From the NCBI GenBank assembly GCA_964506325.1, contig CAZDLO010000087.1, forward strand, positions 1 through 15,331: 15,331 bases of DNA, read 5' to 3'. The DNA comes from CAINVV01 sp964506325. GTDB lineage: Bacteria > Bacteroidota > Bacteroidia > Bacteroidales > Prolixibacteraceae. A program made the translations under genes and the position numbers. Below the pieces are notes generated by a model. That model ran no database searches, was not told the DNA's origin, and saw only the letters and a program-made list of their open reading frames with translations. Of the stretch, positions 1 to 6,337 are shown in pieces. Within the stretch, counting starts at the first letter, position 1. Each line of letters begins with the position of its first letter.

Positions 1-38
1 AAAACCAGGTGTCGGGCGTTCGAGACGCTCCTCCCGTG
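1..38 (+). tRNA. tRNA-Trp, 3' part only (cut by window edge)
   Basis: The first 38 bases fold as the 3' half of a class I tRNA. Reading from the left there is the end of an anticodon loop (AAA), a 5-nt anticodon stem strand ending at base 8, a variable loop GTGTC (9-13), a T arm with a 5-bp stem around the loop TTCGAGA (14-30), a 7-nt acceptor strand (31-37) and discriminator G at 38. No CCA is encoded; a T run follows at 40-45. The visible A36 restricts the tRNA to codons beginning with U. The run AAAACC followed by GGTGT, and discriminator G, match the pattern of bacterial tRNA-Trp (anticodon CCA). The anticodon itself lies outside the window, so the identity is inferred. Confidence 0.75.
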
Positions 39-122
39 CTTTTTTCCTTTCCGGATTTATCGGTTCCAGGCCTCTCCCTGTAACGCCGTTTTGACCTTAT
101 CCCGCAATTACCAGGCACACAA

Positions 123-404
123 ATGTTGAAATCAAAACGAGTTATTTTCACAGAAAATTGTAGTAAAATACAATATTTCAACGTCTTAGATTAATCGACA
201 ATTTTCATTGCAGGATCAGGCAACCCCATTCACAACCCATCAATTTCAAGTTACAGGATCAAGTCCGGTATTGACAATTTTACAGTTTTCATTGCCGGCA
301 GGACTTTTGAAGCATCTTTAAAACTGCCATATAGTCAGACCGGATCCATTGGCATAGGCTTTGATCATTCGCCTTTATCAAAAGAAAACAATAACTTAAA
401 ATAG
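123..404 (+). pseudogene. Possible decayed small ORF with one in-frame stop, upstream of htpG
   Basis: An ATG at 123 opens a frame of 23 codons that stops at TAA 192-194. The same frame then stays open for another 69 codons to TAG 402-404, 8 nt before the htpG ATG. The second half reads like protein and has no ATG of its own. It contains two similar stretches, TIFIAG and TVFIAG, which match a DNA near-repeat at 198-214 and 282-298 (15 of 17 bases). I recognise no family. It could be an old gene broken by a stop codon, or simply a 5' region that is open by chance. I see nothing else in bases 39-122, and no clear Bacteroidetes promoter for htpG; TAGGCTTTG at 355-363 is the closest, with one base too many in the spacer. 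Confidence 0.25.
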
Positions 405-412
405 GATTGTAT

Positions 413-2461
413 ATGAAAGGAAAAATCGGGGTTACCAGTGAAAACCTCTTCCCAATTATCAAAAAATTTCTCTACTCAGATCACGATATTTTTCTTCGTG
501 AGATAGTTTCCAATGCTGTCGATGCCTCCCAGAAACTGAAAACACTGGCTTCAGCAGGCAAATATAGTGGTGATATAGCCGGATTGAGCGTCAGAATTGT
601 GCTTGACAAAGACAAAAAAACGCTGACTGTGTCGGATAAAGGCATCGGCATGACCGCCGACGAGGTCGAAAAATACATAAACCAGATCGCATTTTCAGGT
701 GCCGATGAATTTTTGAAGAAATACAAAAACGATGCTAATGCGATTATAGGACACTTTGGACTTGGCTTCTATTCGTCATTTATGGTTTCGGAGGAAGTTG
801 AAATCATATCAAAATCACACAAGAAAAATTCCAGGGCAATTCGCTGGGTTTGCGATGGCTCTCCTGAATTCACAATGGAGGAGACAGAGAAGGCGGAAGT
901 TGGCACTGACATCGTTATGCACCTGAATTCAGACTCCCTGGAATTCCTGGAAGAAAACAGGATCTCCGAGTTATTGAACAAATATTGCAAATTCCTTCCG
1001 GTACCGGTTCTGTTCGGAAAAAAGAAAGAATGGAAAGACAGCAAATATGAGGATACAGCGGAAGACAATCAAATCAACGACATATCCCCCGCATGGACAA
1101 AGAAGCCTGTCGACCTGAAAGACGAGGACTACAACAATTTCTACCATCAGTTGTACCCTATGGCGGACGAGCCGCTATTCAACATACACCTCAATGTTGA
1201 TTATCCTTTCAACCTGACAGGAATACTCTATTTCCCCAAATTGAAGAACAATTTTGAAGTCCAGAAAAACAAGATTCAACTCTATAGCAACCAGGTTTTC
1301 GTTACTGATTCAGTGGAGGGTATCGTACCCGAATTCCTCACCCTTCTTCACGGAGTCCTGGATTCTCCGGATATCCCGCTAAATGTCTCTCGTTCCTATC
1401 TCCAGAATGATTCCAACGTAAGGAAAATCAGCAGCCATATTACGAAGAAAGTAGCCGACAGGTTGCAGGATATCTTCAAGGATAACCGCAGCGAACTGGA
1501 AGAGAAATGGAATGATCTGAAGCTCTTTATCGAATATGGGATGCTAACAGATGAGAAATTTTACGAAAAAGCGCTTAAATTCTTTTTCTTCACCAATACC
1601 GATAAAAAACTGTTCACCTGGGATGAATATAAAGCATTGATTGAACCCGGACAGACCGATAAAGACAAAAAACTTGTCTACCTGTATGCAACCAATCAGG
1701 AGTCACAGTTCAGCTTCATCGATGCGGCCAAAAGCAAGGGTTATGATGTTCTTCTGATGGATGATGTACTTGCAACACCACTCCTGAATCACTTCGAACA
1801 AAAATATCCGGAATCCCATTTTGTGCGGGTAGATGCAGATGTTGTCGACAAACTGATTGTTAAAGAGGATCATAAATCTTCTACACTTTCAACGGAAGAG
1901 AAAAATGAACTGAGTCCGATCTTCCAGGCAGTAATTCCAAAAGAAAGAGGTCAGTTCGTCATTGACTTCCAGGATCTTGGAGAAAATGGGTCGCCTATGG
2001 TTATTACCCAGAACGAGTTTATGCGCCGGATGAAAGACATGTCAAAAATGCAGGCCGGAATGAGTTTTTATGGTGAGATGCCAGATTCCTACAACCTGGT
2101 TGTGAATCTTTCACACCCTTTGGTAAAGAAGGTTCTAGATGAAAAAGAGTCACAACTGAGTGACGATCTCGGAAAATTCAAAGCTGAAATTTCCAGGTTA
2201 AGCGATCAGAAAAGTTCGCTGGAAAAAATGAAAGAGGGGAAGAAAGATGAAGAAGTTCCGCAGGAAGAAAAGGACCTGATGAATGAACTACGGGAAAAGA
2301 CCTCCCGGGTTGAATCCGAAAAAAGAGTAATACTCGAGCAGTTTGGGGCCGGAAATCCTTTGACCAATCAATTGGTCGACCTGGCATTCCTGGCCAACAA
2401 CATGCTGAAGGGAGAGGCTCTTGCCAATTTCGTAAAACGCAGCATTGAGATGATCCGATAA
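413..2461 (+). CDS. htpG: Molecular chaperone HtpG (bacterial Hsp90)
   Basis: Cytosolic ATP-dependent dimeric chaperone of the Hsp90/GHKL family that remodels client proteins. The N-terminal ATPase domain (about residues 1-210) shows LREIVSNAVDA (with Glu30 and Asn34), the nucleotide-binding VSDKGIGM, the lid glycines in GHFGLGFYSSF and a GTDI motif. The middle domain (about 230-500) carries the catalytic-Arg loop NVSRSYLQND. The C-terminal dimerisation region ends LLANNMLKGEALANFVKRS and includes a highly charged, probably coiled-coil insert around residues 585-650, which I know from Bacteroidetes HtpG. Total length of 682 residues fits the family. The frame also opens at TTG 407, but ATG 413 gives the usual MKGKIGVTSEN start. 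It appears monocistronic and ends at a strong hairpin just downstream. Confidence 0.97.
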   Translation: MKGKIGVTSENLFPIIKKFLYSDHDIFLREIVSNAVDASQKLKTLASAGKYSGDIAGLSVRIVLDKDKKTLTVSDKGIGMTADEVEKYINQIAFSGADEFLKKYKNDANAIIGHFGLGFYSSFMVSEEVEIISKSHKKNSRAIRWVCDGSPEFTMEETEKAEVGTDIVMHLNSDSLEFLEENRISELLNKYCKFLPVPVLFGKKKEWKDSKYEDTAEDNQINDISPAWTKKPVDLKDEDYNNFYHQLYPMADEPLFNIHLNVDYPFNLTGILYFPKLKNNFEVQKNKIQLYSNQVFVTDSVEGIVPEFLTLLHGVLDSPDIPLNVSRSYLQNDSNVRKISSHITKKVADRLQDIFKDNRSELEEKWNDLKLFIEYGMLTDEKFYEKALKFFFFTNTDKKLFTWDEYKALIEPGQTDKDKKLVYLYATNQESQFSFIDAAKSKGYDVLLMDDVLATPLLNHFEQKYPESHFVRVDADVVDKLIVKEDHKSSTLSTEEKNELSPIFQAVIPKERGQFVIDFQDLGENGSPMVITQNEFMRRMKDMSKMQAGMSFYGEMPDSYNLVVNLSHPLVKKVLDEKESQLSDDLGKFKAEISRLSDQKSSLEKMKEGKKDEEVPQEEKDLMNELREKTSRVESEKRVILEQFGAGNPLTNQLVDLAFLANNMLKGEALANFVKRSIEMIR

Positions 2462-2478
2462 ACGGATAAAATAAAAGA

Positions 2479-2511
2479 AAAGACCCCGTTGCGAAAAGTG
2501 CCGGGGTCTTT
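2479..2511. terminator. Two-way intrinsic terminator between htpG and the serine dehydratase gene
   Basis: A perfect 10-bp stem (AAAGACCCCG at 2479-2488 pairing with CGGGGTCTTT at 2502-2511) encloses a 13-nt loop. T runs follow on the + strand (to 2517), and an A-rich run precedes it on the left (2468-2481), which becomes the U tract for the - strand gene. Both convergent genes end here: the htpG stop is about 18 nt to the left, and the serine dehydratase stop codon lies in the T tract on the right. Confidence 0.92.
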
Positions 2512-2515
2512 TTTT

Positions 2516-3718
2516 TTATTTTATAACATGAAAATGAGCCAGTCCACCCTCGGAGGTTTCCTTGTAGATAGAGGGTAAATCATGGCCGGTCTGTGCCATA
2601 GTCTGTACAATTTTATCAAAACTTATCATGTGGCGGCCGTCGGAAAGCATGGCATAGTTGTTATGATTGATGGCCCGTGCGGCGGCAAAGGCATTGCGCT
2701 CAATGCAGGGTACCTGCACGAGTCCGGCCACCGGATCGCAGGTTAAGCCAAGATGATGCTCCAGTCCCATTTCTGCAGCATATTCCACCTGGAAGATACT
2801 TCCGCCACTCAATTGTGTGGCTGCGGCGGAAGCCATCGCACAGGCAGTCCCCACCTCACCCTGGCAACCAACATCTGCCCCTGAAATGGAGGCATTGGCC
2901 TTAACAATATTACCGATAATGCCAGCGGTGGCAAGGGCTTTCAGTATCTTCCTGTCCGACATCTTATAGAATTTCGCTGAATATTTCAGGACCGACGGAA
3001 TAACTCCGCAAGCGCCACAGGTTGGAGCTGTTACAATTAGTCCGCCTGCCGCATTCTCTTCCGAAACAGCAAGTGCATAGGCGTAAATCATACCTCTTTT
3101 TTTGATATCCGGCTCAAAATAGCGGGCCTTTTCATAATAGGACGAAGCCTTGCGCGGGTAATTGAGAATTCCCGGTAGCGGACCTTCGGCTTCAAGTCCT
3201 CTGCGAATGGCATCCTGCATTACTTTCCATACTTCTTCCAGGTAATCCCAGATAGTAGATCCCTCATGCTCCTCAACATATTCCCAGATATTCTTGCCGT
3301 TTTCGTAGCACCAGCTCAGAATAGCCTCCAGGTTTGTTTCCGGGTAAACCAGGGTTGTCTCTGCGACAGTTTGGTCATCAACAATGGATCCGCCACCGAT
3401 AGAATAAGCTATCCAGCTATCTGATACATTTCGGGAGGCATCAAAAGCCTCAAACTTCATGGCATTGGGGTGACGGGGCAAAAATATGGCAGGAAGCCAT
3501 TCAAATTCTACTGGCTTTGGCATCAGGGTTTTAATTATGGCGACATCAGTCAAATGCCCCTTTCCTGTTGCTGCAAGGCTTCCGTAAAGAGTTACACGGA
3601 AAGAGACCGCTGCAGGATTTCTCAGCAGAAAGGTTTCAGCAGCTTTTTTGGGTCCCATGGTATGACTGGAAGAAGGTCCGTACCCGATCTTGTATATCTC
3701 TCTGATAGACTCCATCAT
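2516..3718 (-). CDS. sdaA: L-serine dehydratase (L-serine ammonia-lyase), single-chain, 4Fe-4S type
   Basis: Converts L-serine to pyruvate and ammonia, linking serine breakdown to central carbon metabolism. The beta-type domain comes first, with the signature GYGPSSSHTMGP (residues 12-23), and the alpha-type catalytic domain follows from about residue 180. The alpha part contains APTCGACGVIP (231-241), GADVGCQGEVGTA (280-291) and LTCDPVAGLVQVPCIERNA (325-343). Cys285, Cys327 and Cys338 match the three known cluster-binding cysteines of Fe-S serine dehydratases, which implies an oxygen-sensitive enzyme. At 400 residues it is the fused one-chain form instead of separate alpha and beta subunits. 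The gene starts with two adjacent ATG codons (3718 or 3715). It is divergent from the Cpn10-like gene, and a -7 box lies about 37 nt upstream. Confidence 0.95.
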   Translation of the reverse strand: MMESIREIYKIGYGPSSSHTMGPKKAAETFLLRNPAAVSFRVTLYGSLAATGKGHLTDVAIIKTLMPKPVEFEWLPAIFLPRHPNAMKFEAFDASRNVSDSWIAYSIGGGSIVDDQTVAETTLVYPETNLEAILSWCYENGKNIWEYVEEHEGSTIWDYLEEVWKVMQDAIRRGLEAEGPLPGILNYPRKASSYYEKARYFEPDIKKRGMIYAYALAVSEENAAGGLIVTAPTCGACGVIPSVLKYSAKFYKMSDRKILKALATAGIIGNIVKANASISGADVGCQGEVGTACAMASAAATQLSGGSIFQVEYAAEMGLEHHLGLTCDPVAGLVQVPCIERNAFAAARAINHNNYAMLSDGRHMISFDKIVQTMAQTGHDLPSIYKETSEGGLAHFHVIK

Positions 3719-3754
3719 GACAATTGGAAATTAGTTGTTATCTGGCGAATCAAA

Positions 3755-3762
3755 CAAAGATA
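3755..3762 (-). promoter_or_regulatory. Predicted -7 box of the serine dehydratase promoter
   Basis: Read on the - strand this is TATCTTTG, a perfect match to the Bacteroidetes -7 consensus TAnnTTTG, 36 nt ahead of the start codon. I find no clear TTTG -33 element at the expected 19-21 nt spacing, so the call rests on the -7 box and its position. Confidence 0.5.
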
Positions 3763-3865
3763 ATAAATTGGTCCGACGGCACTTTGTACTTCAGAATTTT
3801 CCTTTGAAAATCGTTTAATTTGTAATTATTAAGGATATTTGTAACTGGTATAAAATCGAAATATT

Positions 3866-4255
3866 ATGGCGCTTAATCTCAATGAAAAAGACCTGGAAAA
3901 AATTATTCTGGTAGGTGACAGGGTATTGGTGAAACCAAAGAATCCAAACCAGAAGACCAGTTCCGGACTTTACCTTCCGGCTACAGCGGTGGAGAAGGAA
4001 AATGTCCAATCCGGGTATGTCATCAAAACCGGTCCTGGATTCCCAATTCCGGCATTGACCGATGATGATGAACCATGGAAGGAGGTGAAAGAGGAGGTAA
4101 AATATGTTCCCCTGCAGGCTCATGAAGGCGACCTGGCTGTTTACCTGGGTAAAACCGGGATTGAAATAGAATTTAAAAACGAAAAATACCTGATCCTTTC
4201 ACACTCGTCCATACTGATGCTCGTCAGGGAGGAAGGTTTGTNNNNNNNNNNTTAA
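3866..4255 (+). CDS. GroES-like co-chaperonin (Cpn10 family, long Bacteroidetes form), 3' end interrupted by an assembly gap
   Basis: The N-terminal half carries the Cpn10 core pattern GDRVLVKPKN followed by SGLYLPATA. Further on come GYVIKTGPGF and EGDLAVYLGKTG, and then a final strand near EKYLILSHSSILMLV. About 125 residues can be read, longer than the usual 90-100 residue GroES, mainly because of an N-terminal extension and an acidic insert (about residues 58-80, DDDEPWKEVKEE). This longer protein is known to me from Bacteroidetes as a second Cpn10-like protein; no groEL follows it here. Ten N bases replace the last codons. A TAA at 4253-4255 is in frame only if the gap really is 10 bases, so the true C-terminus is unknown. 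The start ATG at 3866 is preceded by A-rich sequence. Confidence 0.85.
   Translation: MALNLNEKDLEKIILVGDRVLVKPKNPNQKTSSGLYLPATAVEKENVQSGYVIKTGPGFPIPALTDDDEPWKEVKEEVKYVPLQAHEGDLAVYLGKTGIEIEFKNEKYLILSHSSILMLVREEGLXXXX
4242..4251. other. Assembly gap (10 N)
   Basis: A run of ten N interrupts the 3' end of the Cpn10-like gene. The true number of missing bases is not known from the sequence. Features to the left and right may therefore not be as close as they appear. Confidence 0.99.
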
Positions 4256-4279
4256 CCAAATTAACCTTAATCCTATGAA

Positions 4280-4296
4280 AACTGCTGTCAGCAGTT
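4280..4296. repeat. Perfect 8-1-8 inverted repeat downstream of the gap
   Basis: AACTGCTG, a single T, then CAGCAGTT form a perfect palindrome. No T tract follows, so it is not a normal intrinsic terminator. It could be an operator or the hairpin of a short RNA. It lies in a 207-bp stretch (4256-4462) with no convincing gene; an ATG at 4275 gives only a 17-codon ORF. The bases just before that ATG look like a typical Bacteroidetes gene start, so a truncated gene cannot be excluded. Confidence 0.5.
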
Positions 4297-4462
4297 CCCC
4301 AAACATACTATCAATAAGTAATAACTATCTCAAACATATGTTAAAAAAATAAAAACTTATGTTTAGCGCATATCCGGAAATCACCCGGGGTTTGCGGGAA
4401 GACAGCATGAATATTTAAAGAAATGTACGCCGGAAAAGATCAAGGCGAAATACGTTTCAGGC

Positions 4463-4843
4463 TTATTCAGCTACTTCAACAGGAACTTCTTCACTCTGCC
4501 ATAATCCGTGTTTGGTGCAGAATGCCTGTGCCAACAGCTTCATGCCTTTCAATGGAACGATATAAAAATCAACCTCAAACTGGCTTGGGGCACTACCAAG
4601 TGCTCCAGCTGTAAGGGTAGCCTGTGCAAGCATTTTCTCACCATCCCAAAGCTGAACCCAACTGATGTAGTGGTCAAAATCATCCGGATGTTTGTACTCC
4701 TCACCCACTTTGACTTTAACTTTAAATTTTTCTCCTTTGACTGCGGTGGCAGCACAATGAACAAAAGCCGAATGACGGTCAATGTAATCGCGCTTTGCTT
4801 CCCTTTCAATCTGGGAAATGTCTTCGTAACGGTTAATCTTCAT
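4463..4843 (-). CDS. Superoxide reductase, class II (neelaredoxin type)
   Basis: Reduces superoxide to hydrogen peroxide at a mononuclear Fe(His)4(Cys) centre without releasing oxygen, in the cytoplasm of anaerobes. Candidate ligands are His24 (in DRHSAF), His52 and His58 (in KHPDDFDHYI), Cys109 and His112 (in CTKHGLW). It lacks the N-terminal desulforedoxin domain, so it is the one-iron class. The conserved EKH motif is replaced by DRH, a conservative change of the catalytic Lys and its Glu neighbour. The 126-residue length fits. The frame stays open to 4927, but that extension would overlap the peroxiredoxin gene; ATG 4843 gives the natural MKINRYED start. It lies 52 nt downstream of the peroxiredoxin gene on the same strand, so a prx-sor operon is likely, with the peroxide made here passed to the peroxidase next door. 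Confidence 0.9.
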   Translation of the reverse strand: MKINRYEDISQIEREAKRDYIDRHSAFVHCAATAVKGEKFKVKVKVGEEYKHPDDFDHYISWVQLWDGEKMLAQATLTAGALGSAPSQFEVDFYIVPLKGMKLLAQAFCTKHGLWQSEEVPVEVAE

Positions 4844-4895
4844 CTTAATTGGTATTATAAATTTATTATTTTTCCCGGCTAAACAACCCTGGATA

Positions 4896-5528
4896 TCAGT
4901 GCTTTGAAAGATAACTTGCAACTCCATCAGCAGAAGCAGTCATAGCATCATCACCCTCTTTCCAGTTCGCAGGACAAACTTCACCATATGTTTCGAAGTG
5001 AACCAATGCATCGACCATTCTGATTGCTTCATCCACACTCCGGCCCAATGGAAGGTCGTTTACAAGCTGGTGACGTACCACTCCCTTCTTGTCTATCAGG
5101 AAAAGTCCCCGGTAGGCAACAGGAGCACCTGCAAATGAGGATTCACCGTTTTCATTAACTTCATATTCACCGGCTAAAACTCCATAGTTTTCAGCAATGG
5201 TTTTAGACAAATCGGCTACCAAAGGAAATTTTACACCTTTGATACCACCATTATTCTTCTCTGTATTCAGCCAGGCCCAATGTGAAAATTCAGAATCAAC
5301 TGAACAGCCAACCACTGCAACATTCCTTTTTTCAAATTCATTCAATTTTTGCTGGAAAGCAAGAATTTCAGTAGGACACACAAAAGTAAAATCAAGTGGA
5401 TAGAAAAAGAACAATACAAATTTGTTCCCTACAAATTGATCCAATGAAAAATCGCTTACGATATCATTGCCGTTTACCACAGCAGTCGCCTTAAACGAAG
5501 GCGCTTTTTTCCCAACTAAAGTACACAT
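4896..5528 (-). CDS. Typical 2-Cys peroxiredoxin (AhpC/TSA, Prx1-type)
   Basis: Thiol peroxidase that reduces hydrogen peroxide and organic hydroperoxides. The thioredoxin-fold core has the active site PLDFTFVCPTE, with Pro44, Thr48 and peroxidatic Cys51. The resolving cysteine is Cys185 in GEVCPANW. A GGIKG segment sits where hyperoxidation-sensitive eukaryotic-type Prx proteins have GGLG, and the C-terminus ends SYLSKH. The 210-residue length is normal for the Prx1 group and longer than the 187-residue E. coli AhpC. It is the first gene of a likely two-gene operon with superoxide reductase, and it is transcribed away from the PerR-type gene. A PerR-like operator overlaps its promoter. No AhpF-like reductase is in the window, so its electron donor (perhaps thioredoxin) cannot be told. 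Confidence 0.95.
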   Translation of the reverse strand: MCTLVGKKAPSFKATAVVNGNDIVSDFSLDQFVGNKFVLFFFYPLDFTFVCPTEILAFQQKLNEFEKRNVAVVGCSVDSEFSHWAWLNTEKNNGGIKGVKFPLVADLSKTIAENYGVLAGEYEVNENGESSFAGAPVAYRGLFLIDKKGVVRHQLVNDLPLGRSVDEAIRMVDALVHFETYGEVCPANWKEGDDAMTASADGVASYLSKH

Positions 5529-5550
5529 AATTAAAAATTTAATAATAAAA

Positions 5551-5563
5551 TGTAATGATTACA
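5551..5563. promoter_or_regulatory. Predicted PerR operator in front of the peroxiredoxin gene
   Basis: TGTAAT-G-ATTACA is a perfect 6-1-6 inverted repeat. It has the same form as the Bacillus PerR box (TTATAAT-N-ATTATAA) and agrees with it at 11 of the 14 defined positions when one base is added on each side. It overlaps the end of the predicted -7 box and the expected transcription start, 22 nt upstream of the ATG, an arrangement that would block transcription when bound. The PerR-type repressor is encoded directly across the intergenic region. Confidence 0.7.
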
Positions 5564-5591
5564 AAAATAGGGATAATTTCTCTGCCACAAA
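5562..5591 (-). promoter_or_regulatory. Predicted promoter of the peroxiredoxin-superoxide reductase operon
   Basis: On the - strand, TTTG (5588-5591) and TATTTTTG (5562-5569) match the Bacteroidetes -33 and -7 elements. The 18-nt spacer is one short of the usual 19-21. Transcription would start at about 5556, inside the inverted repeat at 5551-5563, giving a leader of about 28 nt. Confidence 0.65.
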
Positions 5592-5682
5592 GGAATTCTA
5601 ACGTAAATGTCACAAAAAAAATGAAGAAATTGACACCAATCTTAATTTTATACTAAAAAAAGAAAACATTCCACAGGAATTA

Positions 5683-5713
5683 TTGTTCAACGAAAAAAAA
5701 TCAAGCATATTTG
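5683..5713 (+). promoter_or_regulatory. Predicted promoter of the PerR-type gene
   Basis: TTG at 5683-5685, a 20-nt spacer and CATATTTG at 5706-5713 fit the Bacteroidetes promoter pattern, with one mismatch in the -7 box. The start codon is 21 nt further on. No second copy of the 5551-5563 inverted repeat is seen here, so autoregulation is not evident from the sequence. Confidence 0.45.
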
Positions 5714-5734
5714 TATTGAATTCAGAAAAACCCG

Positions 5735-6154
5735 ATGGAAGAACAACATATTTCAGCTTATCTGCTCAAGAATGGGATCAGACCCCTTCAGAAACGTGTA
5801 AAAATCATGAACTACCTGGTTTCCAAGCGAAACCATCCAACAGTCGACATGATTTACAGTGATCTTATTCACGAAATAAATGGTTTATCAAAAACCACTA
5901 TTTACAATGTATTGAACTTATTTGTTGGGTCAGGGGTGGCCCTTGCCCTCAACATTGAGGGCAATGAGATCAGGTACGATGCGGATACTTCCACCCACGG
6001 GCATTTTAAATGTAAAGTTTGTACCGGAGTGATTGATTTCCGGATCAACAGGAATGATTTGCCAAAACCATTGCTTGACGGGTTCAGGATAGACGAGCAC
6101 CACTATTACCTGAAAGGTGTTTGTTCCTTCTGCTCCACCAAAATAGAAGCGTGA
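5735..6154 (+). CDS. perR: PerR-type peroxide-sensing repressor (Fur family)
   Basis: Metal-dependent DNA-binding repressor of peroxide-defence genes. The N-terminal winged helix (about residues 1-80) includes GIRPLQKRVKIMNYL and the recognition region LSKTTIYNVLNLF. Two CxxC pairs (Cys93/Cys96 and Cys130/Cys133) form the structural zinc site. The regulatory metal ligands of Bacillus PerR all have counterparts: His34 (HPT), Asp82 (RYDAD), His88 and His90 (THGH), and Asp101 (VIDF). Asp instead of Glu at the last position is a PerR trait, because Fur has Glu there and is not readily inactivated by peroxide-driven histidine oxidation. The length of 139 residues is typical. The divergent peroxiredoxin/superoxide reductase operon with a PerR-like operator is the obvious target. 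A general Fur role is the less likely alternative. Confidence 0.9.
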   Translation: MEEQHISAYLLKNGIRPLQKRVKIMNYLVSKRNHPTVDMIYSDLIHEINGLSKTTIYNVLNLFVGSGVALALNIEGNEIRYDADTSTHGHFKCKVCTGVIDFRINRNDLPKPLLDGFRIDEHHYYLKGVCSFCSTKIEA

Positions 6155-6337
6155 AATAAAAGCATGAAATGGACTGGCTTTGACCATGGCCATCCGGCAA
6201 GGTTCCAGGGCAGGATTATTCCACTCAGCAATAAAAAAAAGAATTTAACAGGGAACTCTTCGGAGCATATGCTCACCGGGAAAAGGGATAATGTCCCGGG
6301 AGTTCAGTTCAGCATACAACAGACAAATAGCATTCGG

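Noticed and set aside
3866..4255. Exact C-terminus and stop codon at 4253-4255 for the Cpn10-like gene
   Set aside because: The reading frame across ten N bases is arbitrary; the stop is shown only as the apparent end.
4844..4927. N-terminal extension of the superoxide reductase frame
   Set aside because: It would overlap the 3' end of the peroxiredoxin gene and does not resemble superoxide reductase; ATG 4843 gives the normal protein.
5646..5658. TTTTA-TAC-TAAAA inverted repeat in the perR intergenic region, as a second PerR box
   Set aside because: It does not match the PerR box form, and the local sequence is low-complexity A/T.
6164..6337. 58-residue N-terminal extension of the argH frame
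   Set aside because: Known ArgH proteins start at the MKLWEK-equivalent position and the extension looks non-coding.
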